A DNA stretch of 64,000 nt, taken from NCBI GenBank assembly GCA_035573435.1, contig DATMZR010000007.1, positions 1 through 64,000 of the forward strand, in the 5' to 3' direction. Made by a program: the position numbers and the translations under genes. The notes below the pieces were generated by a model. The model had not been told where the DNA came from, did not search any database, and worked only from the letters and a program-made list of their open reading frames with translations. The number at the start of each line of letters is the position of its first letter. Position 1 is the stretch's first letter. Source of the stretch: Solirubrobacterales bacterium. Lineage in GTDB: Bacteria > Actinomycetota > Thermoleophilia > Solirubrobacterales > 70-9. Below are positions 7,038 to 14,838 of this stretch, in pieces.

Positions 7038-8240
7038 GTGGTTGCAGTGAGATCGCGGAGGCTCCTGGTGGCGGCATTCGGAGACGCCGGCCACGCGTTT
7101 CCCGCAATCGCTCTCGCACGAGCGCTCCGTCGCCGCGGACACGAGGTGCTCGTCGAGACTTGGGAGCAGTGGCGGGAGCCGGTCGAGGCGGAGGGCCTGC
7201 GGTTCACGGCGGCACAGGAGTACAAGACCTTCCCGCCGCCCGCAGCGGATTCGGCCGACGGCGCCTCGGCGGCGGATGCGGCGCGGGCGCTGGTGCCGCT
7301 GATGGAGGAGTTTCGGCCGGACGTGGTGGTCAGCGACGTGCTCACGGTGGCGCCGGCGCTGGCGGCGGAGAAGGCGGGACGGCGACGGGCGACGTTGATC
7401 CCGCACGTGTATCCGGTGCACGAGCCGGGGATGCCGTTCTTCGCCTTCGGCCTTCAGCCGCCGCGAACGCCCATCGGAAGGATGGGCTGGCGGGCCGGCC
7501 TCCCGCTGCTCACGGCGGGGCTGAGGCGCGGCAGGCGCGAGATGAACGAGATGCGGGCGGCGGTGGGGCTGGCGCCGGTGGATCGGCTGCACGGTGGGAT
7601 CAGCGCCGAGCTGGCGCTGGTGGCGACCTTCCCGCAGCTCGAGTATCCGCGGCGCTGGCCGGAGGGCGTGCGCGTGACGGGGCCGATGGAGTTCGAGCTG
7701 CCCTATCCGGACATCGGGCTGCCCAACGGGGGCGCCCCGCTGGTGCTGGTGGCGCCCTCAACGGCGCAGGATCCGGAACTGCGGCTGCTCGGGGCGTCGC
7801 TGGAGGCGCTTGCGGAGGAGCCGGTTCGTGTCGTGGCAACTACGAACCGGCGAGGGGCCGGCGGGGAGTTGCCGCAGATGCCACCCAACGCGGTGGTGGT
7901 GGATTGGCTGTCGTACTCGCAGGTGATGCCGCAGGCGGCGCTGGTCGTATGTCACGGGGGGCATGGGACCGTGGCGCGCGCGCTCGGAGCGGGCGCGCCG
8001 GTGCTCTGCTGCCCGGCGGTCGGTGACATGGCCGAGAACTCGGCGCGGGCGGCGTGGGTGGGCGCCGGGTTGATGCTGCCGTGGCGCCTTACTCGGCCCG
8101 GGCCACTGCGGGCGGCGACGCGGCGTATCCTGGGCGACACCCGATTTGCCCAACGTGCGGCCGTGATTGCGGCCTGGGCGCGGGAGCACAACGGAGCACA
8201 ACGCGGCGCGGAGCTGGTCGAGTCGCTGGTCGCCGGTTAG
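7038..8240 (+). CDS. GT1-family glycosyltransferase (UGT/MGT type)
   Basis: 400 residues from GTG 7038; GTG 7047 is equally possible. The N-terminal half has the acceptor-domain start LLVAAFGDAGHAFPAIALA. The C-terminal half carries the sugar-nucleotide binding signature VVDWLSYSQVMPQAALVVCH, then GGHGTVARALGAGAPVLCCP and GDMAENSARAAWVGAGL, which is the PSPG-like motif of macrolide and rhamnosyl transferases. It should move a sugar from a nucleotide donor to a small hydrophobic acceptor in the cytoplasm. No biosynthetic cluster surrounds it, so the acceptor is unknown. Confidence 0.87.
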   Translation: MVAVRSRRLLVAAFGDAGHAFPAIALARALRRRGHEVLVETWEQWREPVEAEGLRFTAAQEYKTFPPPAADSADGASAADAARALVPLMEEFRPDVVVSDVLTVAPALAAEKAGRRRATLIPHVYPVHEPGMPFFAFGLQPPRTPIGRMGWRAGLPLLTAGLRRGRREMNEMRAAVGLAPVDRLHGGISAELALVATFPQLEYPRRWPEGVRVTGPMEFELPYPDIGLPNGGAPLVLVAPSTAQDPELRLLGASLEALAEEPVRVVATTNRRGAGGELPQMPPNAVVVDWLSYSQVMPQAALVVCHGGHGTVARALGAGAPVLCCPAVGDMAENSARAAWVGAGLMLPWRLTRPGPLRAATRRILGDTRFAQRAAVIAAWAREHNGAQRGAELVESLVAG

Positions 8241-8262
8241 GCGCGACGACGACCGTCGAGAA

Positions 8263-8336
8263 CTCCGGGGGCGGGACTCGAACCCGCAACCTTCGCGTTA
8301 ACAGCGCGCCGCTCTGCCTAATTGAGCTACCCCGGA
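8263..8336 (-). tRNA. tRNA-Asn(GTT)
   Basis: 74-nt cloverleaf on the minus strand: acceptor TCCGGGG/CCCCGGA with discriminator G, D-arm TAGCTCAATTAGGCAGAGC, anticodon loop CTGTTAA giving GTT, and T-arm GCGGGTTCGAGTCCCGC. The outermost anticodon-stem pair (27-43) is a G-A mismatch. CCA is not encoded. The short gap 8337-8444 shows no further feature. Confidence 0.95.
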
Positions 8337-8444
8337 TCGAGTTAAGCCAGCGTGCTTCCCGGGATTTGGGCCGCCAGCGTCCGAACTGTAGCGGTGGGAT
8401 GCACAGTAATTCCGCCCGCGACCTACAAAGCCGTTACTGCCGCC

Positions 8445-10247
8445 TCAACCCGTCCCGGCCGTCTCCCAGTGCGCGATCCGCTCCGCGAGCTCGGCGCGGC
8501 GGCGCTGGAGGTCGACCGGCGGGTCCCCTCCCCCCTGCTGCGCGACCCTGATCCGCCCCTCGATCATCGCCTGCTCCAGCTGCAGGAGGTTGAGTTCCAT
8601 CGCCTCGCGACCTCCAGGCTCACGCTCGGCCCTCATCACGAGCTGGGTGACCAGCGAAACCAGCTCCTCGTCCTCGCGTGGCAGGCCCCGCAGTGGCTCC
8701 TCCAGGTGCTCCGCTAGCCAGTCCCTGGCCCGCGCCACAGCGGGCGACGAGAGGTGCTCCGAGGTCAGACGCTCCAGCAGCTCCCGCCCCTCCGCCGGCG
8801 AGGCGATGCACATGGCCAGGAGCGCCTGTTCGCGGCGCTCGCGCGCGCTCAGCGCCCGTGGCGGCTCGGCCGGCCGGATAGCCCGCCCGCCCCCATCGCC
8901 TTCACTTGCAACCTGGCCGCCCGGGCGGGACGTCCCGCCGAGCTCCGGCTCACCTGTGATCCGCCTCATGATGAACCCCGCATCCGCATCCAGCCGATCC
9001 GCCACCACCCTTGCCAACTCGGTGCGGCTGATCGACTCCCGCATCGCCGCCAGCACCGGCACGACCTCGTCCAGCGCCCGATCCCTCCCGGCAGGCGAGG
9101 AGAGATCGGCCTCGTCCAGCGCCAGGCGGACGTGAAACTCCGGCAGCTCGACAGCCGCCTCGATCACCTCTCGAATTCGTTCCGGCTGCCCCGCCTCGAG
9201 CATGTCCGCGGGGTCCTCGCCCGCGGGCATCGCCGCGACACGCAGCCGCAGCTTTCGGCTCCCGGCAACCCGCTGCGCGCGCAGCATCGCCGCGCGGCCC
9301 GCCCGGTCGGCGTCCAGCGCCAGCACCGCCTCCTCCGCATGGCCGGAGAGCAGCTGGAGCTGCTCGGGCGTGATCGCCGTGCCCATCACCGCAACCGCCT
9401 CCTCGATTCCCGCCTGGTGGGCCGCGAGCGCGTCCATGTACCCCTCCACCACGACGGCGCGTCCCGCCTTGGCGATGGCGGCCCGCGCCCGATCGATCCC
9501 GTAGAGGGTGCGGCTCTTCCGGTAAAGCTCGCCCTCGGGCGAATTCAGGTACTTCGGCTTCGCGTCGGGGCGAAGCGCGCGCGCGCCGAATCCCTGCACA
9601 CGCCCACGCCCGTCGCGAACCGGAAACATGATCCGCGCCCGGAAGCGGTCGTAGTAGCCCCCTTGCCTTCCCTTCTGAACGAGGCCCGCCGCGACCAGCT
9701 CCGCAACGCCGAAGGCGGCCCGCTGTCCCCGGCTGACCACCTGGTCCCAGGCGCTCGGCGCATACCCCACCCCGAACGCCCGCAGCACTTCTTCGCCCAG
9801 GCCCCGCGACGCCAGATAGTCGCGCGCCTTTCCGGCCTCACCCGACTCCCACAGGTAGTGCGCGTAGAACTGTGCCGTCCGCTCCAGCAGTTCCCCGAGC
9901 CTCGCCCGCCGCTTCCGGACCTCCTCCGCCCGCGGATCCTCGCGCTCGCGCTCCATCTCCACCCCGTAGCGGTCCGCCAGGGCCTCCAACGTCTCGCCGA
10001 AGCCGAGCCCCTCCTTTTCCTGCACGAAGCGGAACACGTCGCCCCCCGCCTCACAGCCAAAGCAGTAGTAGAGCTTCTCCCGCGCATCGACGGAGAACGA
10101 CGGGGTGCGCTCATCGTGGAACGGACAGAGCCCCGTGTAGCGCTCGCCTGCGCGTCGCAGGTCGGTGTAGGCCGAAACGATCTCGACCAGGTCGGCGGCC
10201 GCCTTTACCCGCTCAATCGTCTCGGTCGTGAATCGGCCGCCCGTCAG
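8445..10247 (-). CDS. dnaG: DNA primase DnaG (probable CTG start)
   Basis: DnaG makes RNA primers at the replication fork. From the proposed start it is 600 residues, the normal length. The zinc-binding domain has C41-H44-C62-C65 (CPFHDERTPSFS and YYCFGC). The TOPRIM core follows (VVVEGYMDALAAHQAG, LALDADRAG), and a helical helicase-binding tail ends the protein. The family N-terminus GRFTTETIERVKAAADLVEI is present, but no ATG, GTG or TTG precedes it nearby in frame. The only sensible start is CTG at 10245-10247, which overlaps the dgt stop as CTGA. An upstream start would run far into dgt in another frame; the next downstream ATG would remove the zinc domain. Confidence 0.93.
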   Translation of the reverse strand: MTGGRFTTETIERVKAAADLVEIVSAYTDLRRAGERYTGLCPFHDERTPSFSVDAREKLYYCFGCEAGGDVFRFVQEKEGLGFGETLEALADRYGVEMEREREDPRAEEVRKRRARLGELLERTAQFYAHYLWESGEAGKARDYLASRGLGEEVLRAFGVGYAPSAWDQVVSRGQRAAFGVAELVAAGLVQKGRQGGYYDRFRARIMFPVRDGRGRVQGFGARALRPDAKPKYLNSPEGELYRKSRTLYGIDRARAAIAKAGRAVVVEGYMDALAAHQAGIEEAVAVMGTAITPEQLQLLSGHAEEAVLALDADRAGRAAMLRAQRVAGSRKLRLRVAAMPAGEDPADMLEAGQPERIREVIEAAVELPEFHVRLALDEADLSSPAGRDRALDEVVPVLAAMRESISRTELARVVADRLDADAGFIMRRITGEPELGGTSRPGGQVASEGDGGGRAIRPAEPPRALSARERREQALLAMCIASPAEGRELLERLTSEHLSSPAVARARDWLAEHLEEPLRGLPREDEELVSLVTQLVMRAEREPGGREAMELNLLQLEQAMIEGRIRVAQQGGGDPPVDLQRRRAELAERIAHWETAGTG

Positions 10248-11281
10248 AGCCGCGACTCCTCGGGCAGCGCGAGCCGTTTGAACGTCGCGATGCAGAAGCG
10301 ATCCGTCATCCCGGCGATGTAGTCGGTTATGCGCTGGACCTGGTCCTCCCCGGCGGCACCCTCGGGGACGTCCTCGGGGTGCTCGCTGTAGTGATCGAAG
10401 AGGCCCCTCAGCGTGCGGTGCACCCGTTCGTGCTCGCTCCGCGCCTCGGCGCCCAGATAAACCCGCTCGAACATGAACTTCCGCAGGCTCAGCATCGCTT
10501 CGCCGACCTCCTCGCCCTGGACGATGTCCCCCGCCTCGGGCGAGTGCTCGACGATGTCCGTAGCCAGCCTGTCGATCCGCCTGGACCCTGTGGACCCGAG
10601 GAGCTTTATCTCGGTCTCCGGCAGATCGTCCGGGACGATGATCCCCGCCCGCAGCGCGTCGTCGATGTCGTGGTTGATGTAGGCCACCCGGTCCACCAGA
10701 CGCATCAGCCGCCCCTCCAGCGTCACCGGCTGCTCCGAACCGGTGTGGTTGAGGATCCCGTCGCGAACCGCCTCGGTGAGGTTCAGGCCCCGTCCGTCCC
10801 GCTCCAAGACGTCCACGACGCGAAGCGACTGCCGGTTGTGACGAAAGCTTCGCCCGGCGCGGTCGCGCAGGGCCTGGTCGAGCGCCTCCTCGCCGATGTG
10901 GCCGAAGGGCGGATGGCCCAAATCGTGCCCCAGGCCAATCGCCTCCGTAAGGTCCTCGTTCAAGCCGAGGGCACGCGCCACGGTGCGGGCGATGCAGCAT
11001 GTCTCCAGCGTGTGGGTGAGCCGGGTTCGGTAGTGGTCGCCCTCCGGGGCAATGAACACCTGCGTCTTGTGCTTGAGGCGCCTGAAGGCCTTCGAGTGGA
11101 CGACCCGGTCACGGTCGCGCTGAAACGGGGTGCGCATCACGCTGTCCGCCTCCGGCTCGCGGCGGATCGCCGGATACGACGGCGTCGCCCTCTCCCACAG
11201 GTACTCGCCCTCCCAGGCTCGAACCCGTTCTTCGAACGATCTCGCGGAGACCGAGGCCAGCTGGCTTGCTGCGTTTGACAC
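10244..11281 (-). CDS. dgt: Deoxyguanosinetriphosphate triphosphohydrolase-like protein (HD domain)
   Basis: 345 residues from GTG 11281. The HD motif is clear: RRLKHKTQVF, RLTHTLETCCIARTVARAL, GLGHDLGHPPFGHIGEEAL and the later RVAYINHDIDDALRAG, giving the His and Asp metal ligands. The family splits dNTPs into deoxynucleoside and tripolyphosphate, controlling the dNTP pool. It lies directly upstream of dnaG with a 4-base overlap. A longer in-frame extension upstream exists but crosses the divergent SDR gene and is not needed. Only 24 bp separate its start from that of the divergent SDR. Confidence 0.92.
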   Translation of the reverse strand: MSNAASQLASVSARSFEERVRAWEGEYLWERATPSYPAIRREPEADSVMRTPFQRDRDRVVHSKAFRRLKHKTQVFIAPEGDHYRTRLTHTLETCCIARTVARALGLNEDLTEAIGLGHDLGHPPFGHIGEEALDQALRDRAGRSFRHNRQSLRVVDVLERDGRGLNLTEAVRDGILNHTGSEQPVTLEGRLMRLVDRVAYINHDIDDALRAGIIVPDDLPETEIKLLGSTGSRRIDRLATDIVEHSPEAGDIVQGEEVGEAMLSLRKFMFERVYLGAEARSEHERVHRTLRGLFDHYSEHPEDVPEGAAGEDQVQRITDYIAGMTDRFCIATFKRLALPEESRL

Positions 11282-11305
11282 CTCGAAAGAGAATAGGGTC
11301 AGCCG

Positions 11306-12070
11306 ATGCGCGAAACAGCCCTCGTCACGGGCGCCTCTTCGGGAATTGGGGAACAGTTCGCCCGCCAGCTCGCCACCCGGGGGCACGACTTGATCCTGGT
11401 CGCCCGCAGAATCGACCGCCTGGAGCGCCTCGCCGCCGAGCTTCCGACCGACGCGCACGCCGTCCCCTGCGACCTCGCCACGGACGCGGCGGGGCTGTCG
11501 GACCGGGTCGCCGAGCTCGGAGTGGACGTCGAGCTGCTGGTCAACAACGCCGGCTTCGGCACCTCGGGCCCTTTCCTGGAGCACGATCCGGGGCGCGACG
11601 CCGAGCAGGTGCGGGTCAACTGTGAGGCCATCGTCACCCTGACCCACGCCTTCCTTCCCGCCATGGTCGAACGGGGCCGCGGTGGGATCATCAACGTCGC
11701 CTCGACCGCCGGCATGCAGCCGATTCCGTACGAGTCCGTGTATGCGGCGACGAAGGCGTTCGCGATCAGCTTCACCGACGCCCTGCACACGGAGCTGAGG
11801 GGATCCGGTGTGCGGATCCTGGCGGTGAACCCGGGGCCGGTCCCCACCGAGTGGCAAGGAGTGGCCGGCTACGAGACGGGTCGCGTGGCCGTGGTCCCCG
11901 GCAAGATCCCGGCCGAGCAGGTGGTGCGAGAGTCGCTCGCCGCATATGACCGCGGGCGCCGCTCGGTGATCCCGGGCCGCACCATCCGCTGGTTCCTGCG
12001 CGCCACCCGTCCCTCCCCCCGCGCCGTACAGCTCAGGGTCACGGAGCGCCTCTACCGTCCCGGGTCCTAG
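11306..12070 (+). CDS. Short-chain dehydrogenase/reductase (SDR)
   Basis: 254 residues from ATG. Classical SDR signatures: TGASSGIG (residues 8-15), NNAG near 79, INVASTAGM with the catalytic Ser, and VYAATKAF with Tyr and Lys. VARRIDRL after the second strand favours NADP. The C-terminal part (RRSVIPGRTIRWFLRATRPS) resembles the DltE/YdfG-like SDRs that act on fatty or lipid carbonyls; that is inference. It is divergent from dgt and its last four bases overlap the recO 3' end. Confidence 0.9.
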   Translation: MRETALVTGASSGIGEQFARQLATRGHDLILVARRIDRLERLAAELPTDAHAVPCDLATDAAGLSDRVAELGVDVELLVNNAGFGTSGPFLEHDPGRDAEQVRVNCEAIVTLTHAFLPAMVERGRGGIINVASTAGMQPIPYESVYAATKAFAISFTDALHTELRGSGVRILAVNPGPVPTEWQGVAGYETGRVAVVPGKIPAEQVVRESLAAYDRGRRSVIPGRTIRWFLRATRPSPRAVQLRVTERLYRPGS

Positions 12071-12810
12071 GCGGCAGCTCGAAGCCGCACGTGGGCGTGA
12101 TGCTCGAGCGTCTCCGAGACGGCGCGCTCGACCTGGCGCAGGGCGCGACCCGAGGCGCTCGGGGCTAAGGCCAGCGGACTGCCCAGCGCCTCGACCATGA
12201 ACCGGTGCGCATCACCGGAGAGCTCGAAAGCCCCCCGCTCGCAGGCGGCGCAGACCACGCCCCCGGCCGCACCCGAGAAGCCCACCAGGCCCCCCGGCTC
12301 CCCGCAGCGCGCGCAGGAGGCGAGCTCCGGGGAGAACCCTGCCGCCAGGGCGAGCTTGAGGCGAAACGCAAGCGCCACAGAGAGCCCGGCGCCCCCATCG
12401 CCCGCCCCGTCGCCGCGCGCCGACCCTTGGCCGTCGAGCAGCGCCAGGTAGCGGCACAACAGGTTGTAGGCGGGCACATTGGCCTCGGCGGAGTCGAGCA
12501 ATCGCAGCACCGCGTCGCAGGCGCGCGCCGCCGCCATCAGCGCCGGCCCGCTCGAGCGCAGTTCGGGATGGGCGGCGACCGTCGATGCCGAGGTCACGGT
12601 GGCCAACTCTCCCCGCCCCTCGTGGAGAATCAGGTCGAGCCGGAAAAAGGGCTCCAGCCGGCCGCCGAAACGCGAGCGCGGCCGTCGCGATCCTTTGGCT
12701 ATCGCCCCCACCCGGCCGCGGGTGGCGCTGTAGAGGTGCAGGACGCGATCGGCCTCGCCATAGCGGATGCTGCGAAGCACGATCGCCTCGGTCTTGTAAG
12801 TGCCGGGCAT
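12067..12810 (-). CDS. recO: DNA repair protein RecO
   Basis: 247 residues from ATG. RecO works with RecR in RecF-pathway recombination, loading RecA on SSB-coated single strands. The N-terminal OB fold shows TEAIVLRSIRYGEADRVLHL and RGRVGAIAKGSRRPRSRFGG. The central helical domain follows, and a zinc knuckle has CARCGE and a later CAAC. There is a Gly/Ala-rich insertion near residues 130-145 (ARGDGAGDGGAG). Gene and length fit the family. Confidence 0.93.
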   Translation of the reverse strand: MPGTYKTEAIVLRSIRYGEADRVLHLYSATRGRVGAIAKGSRRPRSRFGGRLEPFFRLDLILHEGRGELATVTSASTVAAHPELRSSGPALMAAARACDAVLRLLDSAEANVPAYNLLCRYLALLDGQGSARGDGAGDGGAGLSVALAFRLKLALAAGFSPELASCARCGEPGGLVGFSGAAGGVVCAACERGAFELSGDAHRFMVEALGSPLALAPSASGRALRQVERAVSETLEHHAHVRLRAAA

Positions 12811-12829
12811 GTAACCGACAGCTTGCTCG

Positions 12830-13765
12830 TCAGGCCGGACGTGGCACCGAGTCGCGGATGGCGGCGGCGGTCACCGTGGCGGCGATCGTGCCGATCGCGA
12901 TCGGCGTGAAGCGGTCGGTGGCGCCGCTGCCGGACGAGAGGCAGAAGGCGACGTCGCCGTCCACGTCGGAGTGGACGGGGTCCACCGCGCGGGCAACGCC
13001 GCCGCTCGCCATCCTCGCCACACGGGCACAGGCCGCCTTGTCGAGCGCCGCGTCGGTCATCACGCAGACGAGCGTCGTATTGCGCTCCTCAAGCTTCGTC
13101 CAATCGGGCGGCCCCTCCATCGCCGCGATCAGGCCGGCGGTCGAAAGACTCTCCCTTTTCTCACCCTCCGGCCCCGCCAGCACCCGCCCGTCCTCGCCGA
13201 TGACGTCACCGAAGGCGTTGACGACCGCAAGGGCGGCCACGGTCTCACCGCGGCCGCTCCGCGCCGCCGCGTAGCCGATCCCCGTTGCGACGGAGCGCTC
13301 CCGCCCGCGGATCTTCCCGACCGCCGCTCCGGCGCCCGCGCCGACCCTGCCACGCTCCGGGACGCCCGCGGCGGCGGAGACACAGGCCGCATAGCCCTCA
13401 TCGGGGCCCGGGCGGGCCAGCGGATCTCCCTCCGCGAGGTCGTAGACGACGGCAGCGGGGACGATCGGCACCAGCCCCGCCGGCGTCTCATAACCCCTCC
13501 CGTTCTCCTCGAGCCAGCGAACCACCCCGTCGGCGGCAGCCAACCCGAAGGCGCTGCCACCGCTGAGCAGCACCGCGGTCACCTCGCTGGTGCCGGCGAG
13601 AGGACCGATCACGTCGGTCTCGCGGGTGCCCGGCCCGCCGCCACGCACGTCCACCCCGCCCCGGCTTCCGGGCGGCGGGATCACAACGCTGCAGCCCGTC
13701 GCGCCCTCGCGATCCGTCCAGTGACCAATCGTGAAGCCTCCAGGTGGGCCAATCGCCTTGCTCAC
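12830..13765 (-). CDS. P1 (DmpA-like) family peptidase
   Basis: 311 residues. Members are N-terminal-nucleophile hydrolases that self-cleave into two chains. Family marks here are the opening GFTIGHWTDREGATGCSVV, GGSAFGLAAADGVVRWLEE, GAGAGAAVGK and the putative processing site ERNTTLVCV, where the second chain would start with the nucleophilic Thr. VVNAFGDVI also matches. They are aminopeptidases or amidases for small substrates. The start overlaps the mutM stop as ATGA, so the two genes are probably translationally coupled, though their functions are not obviously linked. Confidence 0.9.
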   Translation of the reverse strand: MSKAIGPPGGFTIGHWTDREGATGCSVVIPPPGSRGGVDVRGGGPGTRETDVIGPLAGTSEVTAVLLSGGSAFGLAAADGVVRWLEENGRGYETPAGLVPIVPAAVVYDLAEGDPLARPGPDEGYAACVSAAAGVPERGRVGAGAGAAVGKIRGRERSVATGIGYAAARSGRGETVAALAVVNAFGDVIGEDGRVLAGPEGEKRESLSTAGLIAAMEGPPDWTKLEERNTTLVCVMTDAALDKAACARVARMASGGVARAVDPVHSDVDGDVAFCLSSGSGATDRFTPIAIGTIAATVTAAAIRDSVPRPA

Positions 13766-14649
13766 ACGCCGGCCTTCCGACGCTCCTTACGCCGTGGCGC
13801 CCGCCGGCGTGGCCGGCGGCGAAGACGCCGCTGGCAGGAGGGACAGAAGTAGGTCGAGCGGCCTGCAACCACGATCCTTCTGATCTCCGCGCCACAGCGA
13901 GGACACGCCTCACCCTCCCGCGTGTGGACCAGGAACTCGTCCTGCACCGTGCCGCGCTCTCCCCGCGCGTCCAGATAGTCGTCCACCGAGGCCCCGCCGC
14001 CCCTCAATCCCGCCTCGAGCGTCTCCACGATCGCCTCCCGCAGACGCTCGCAGTCCTCGGGCTTCATCGACCCCGCGGGCGACAGCGGGTGCAGCGCCGC
14101 CCGGTGAAGCGCCTCGTCGGCGTAGATGTTCCCGATTCCGGCGATTCCGACCTGGTTCAGAAGGAACGACTTGAGCGGCGCCCGGCGCCCGGAGGCCAGC
14201 CGGCACAGCTCCTCGGCCGTCAGCGCCTCCGACAGCGGTTCGATGCCGAGCCTGGAGGCGAAGTACTCGTCGAGGGCCGCGTCGTCGAGCAACACAGCCT
14301 GCCCGAACCTCCGCACGTCGGTGAACAGCAACCGTCCGTCCCCCTCGAGACTCAACACCGCTCGCAGGTGGCGAGGCTCGGGCCCCGCGTCCGCGGACGC
14401 GAGCAGGAGATTCCCGGTCATCCGCAGGTGTATGGCAAGCGTCCTGCCACCATCCAGGCACAGCAGGAGGTACTTCCCGCGCCGCTCCACCGCCTCGATC
14501 GTGTGGCCGGCCAGGGCCCGCTCGACCTCGGCCGGTGGCTCAGGGCGCGTCCAGCGTTCGTCGAGGACCCGGACCGACTGAATCCGACGCCCGCGTAGCT
14601 CTGGCTCGAGCTGGCGCCGGATCGTCTCCACCTCGGGAAGCTCGGGCAT
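13762..14649 (-). CDS. mutM: Formamidopyrimidine-DNA glycosylase
   Basis: 295 residues. It removes oxidised purines such as 8-oxoguanine and nicks the abasic site. The catalytic N-terminus MPELPEVETIRR (Pro2, Glu3) is intact, with the lysine of RRGKYLLL, the helix-two-turn-helix segment VGIAGIGNIYADEALHRA, and the C-terminal zinc finger CPRCGAEIRR ... YFCPSCQRR. A basic Arg-rich tail of about 20 residues extends past the zinc finger. Start at ATG 14649. Confidence 0.96.
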   Translation of the reverse strand: MPELPEVETIRRQLEPELRGRRIQSVRVLDERWTRPEPPAEVERALAGHTIEAVERRGKYLLLCLDGGRTLAIHLRMTGNLLLASADAGPEPRHLRAVLSLEGDGRLLFTDVRRFGQAVLLDDAALDEYFASRLGIEPLSEALTAEELCRLASGRRAPLKSFLLNQVGIAGIGNIYADEALHRAALHPLSPAGSMKPEDCERLREAIVETLEAGLRGGGASVDDYLDARGERGTVQDEFLVHTREGEACPRCGAEIRRIVVAGRSTYFCPSCQRRLRRRPRRRAPRRKERRKAGV

Positions 14650-14678
14650 CCCGACGGATTCTCACAGGCCCCAGATAC

Positions 14679-14713
14679 AGAACGCGGACCGTCGGGATCG
14701 CGGTCCGCGTTCT
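14679..14713. terminator. 13-bp perfect hairpin between the thioredoxin-reductase-like gene and mutM
   Basis: AGAACGCGGACCG (14679-14691) pairs fully with CGGTCCGCGTTCT (14701-14713) across a 9-base loop. It lies 30 bp upstream of the mutM start and 125 bp past the stop of the oxidoreductase gene. A terminator, an attenuator or an operator are all possible. No clear T-run follows on either strand. Confidence 0.55.
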
Positions 14714-14838
14714 ACAGGATCAAGTTGCGCCACCCGTGAGCGTGGGGGGGGACGGGCGGCGTCAACGCCCTATATACCCGGCTCGTCGCGGGCGAAACCA
14801 GGAAAGGTCACCGCCAACGACCGGGTTTCTCCAACCCC

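Noticed and set aside
8754-10322. A 522-codon plus-strand frame opposite dnaG
   Set aside because: Shadow of dnaG with low-complexity, arginine-rich translation and no ribosome binding site.
10247-11000. A longer DnaG N-terminus reading upstream into dgt
   Set aside because: It would add about 250 low-complexity residues in a different frame inside a conserved gene; the DnaG family starts right at the zinc domain.
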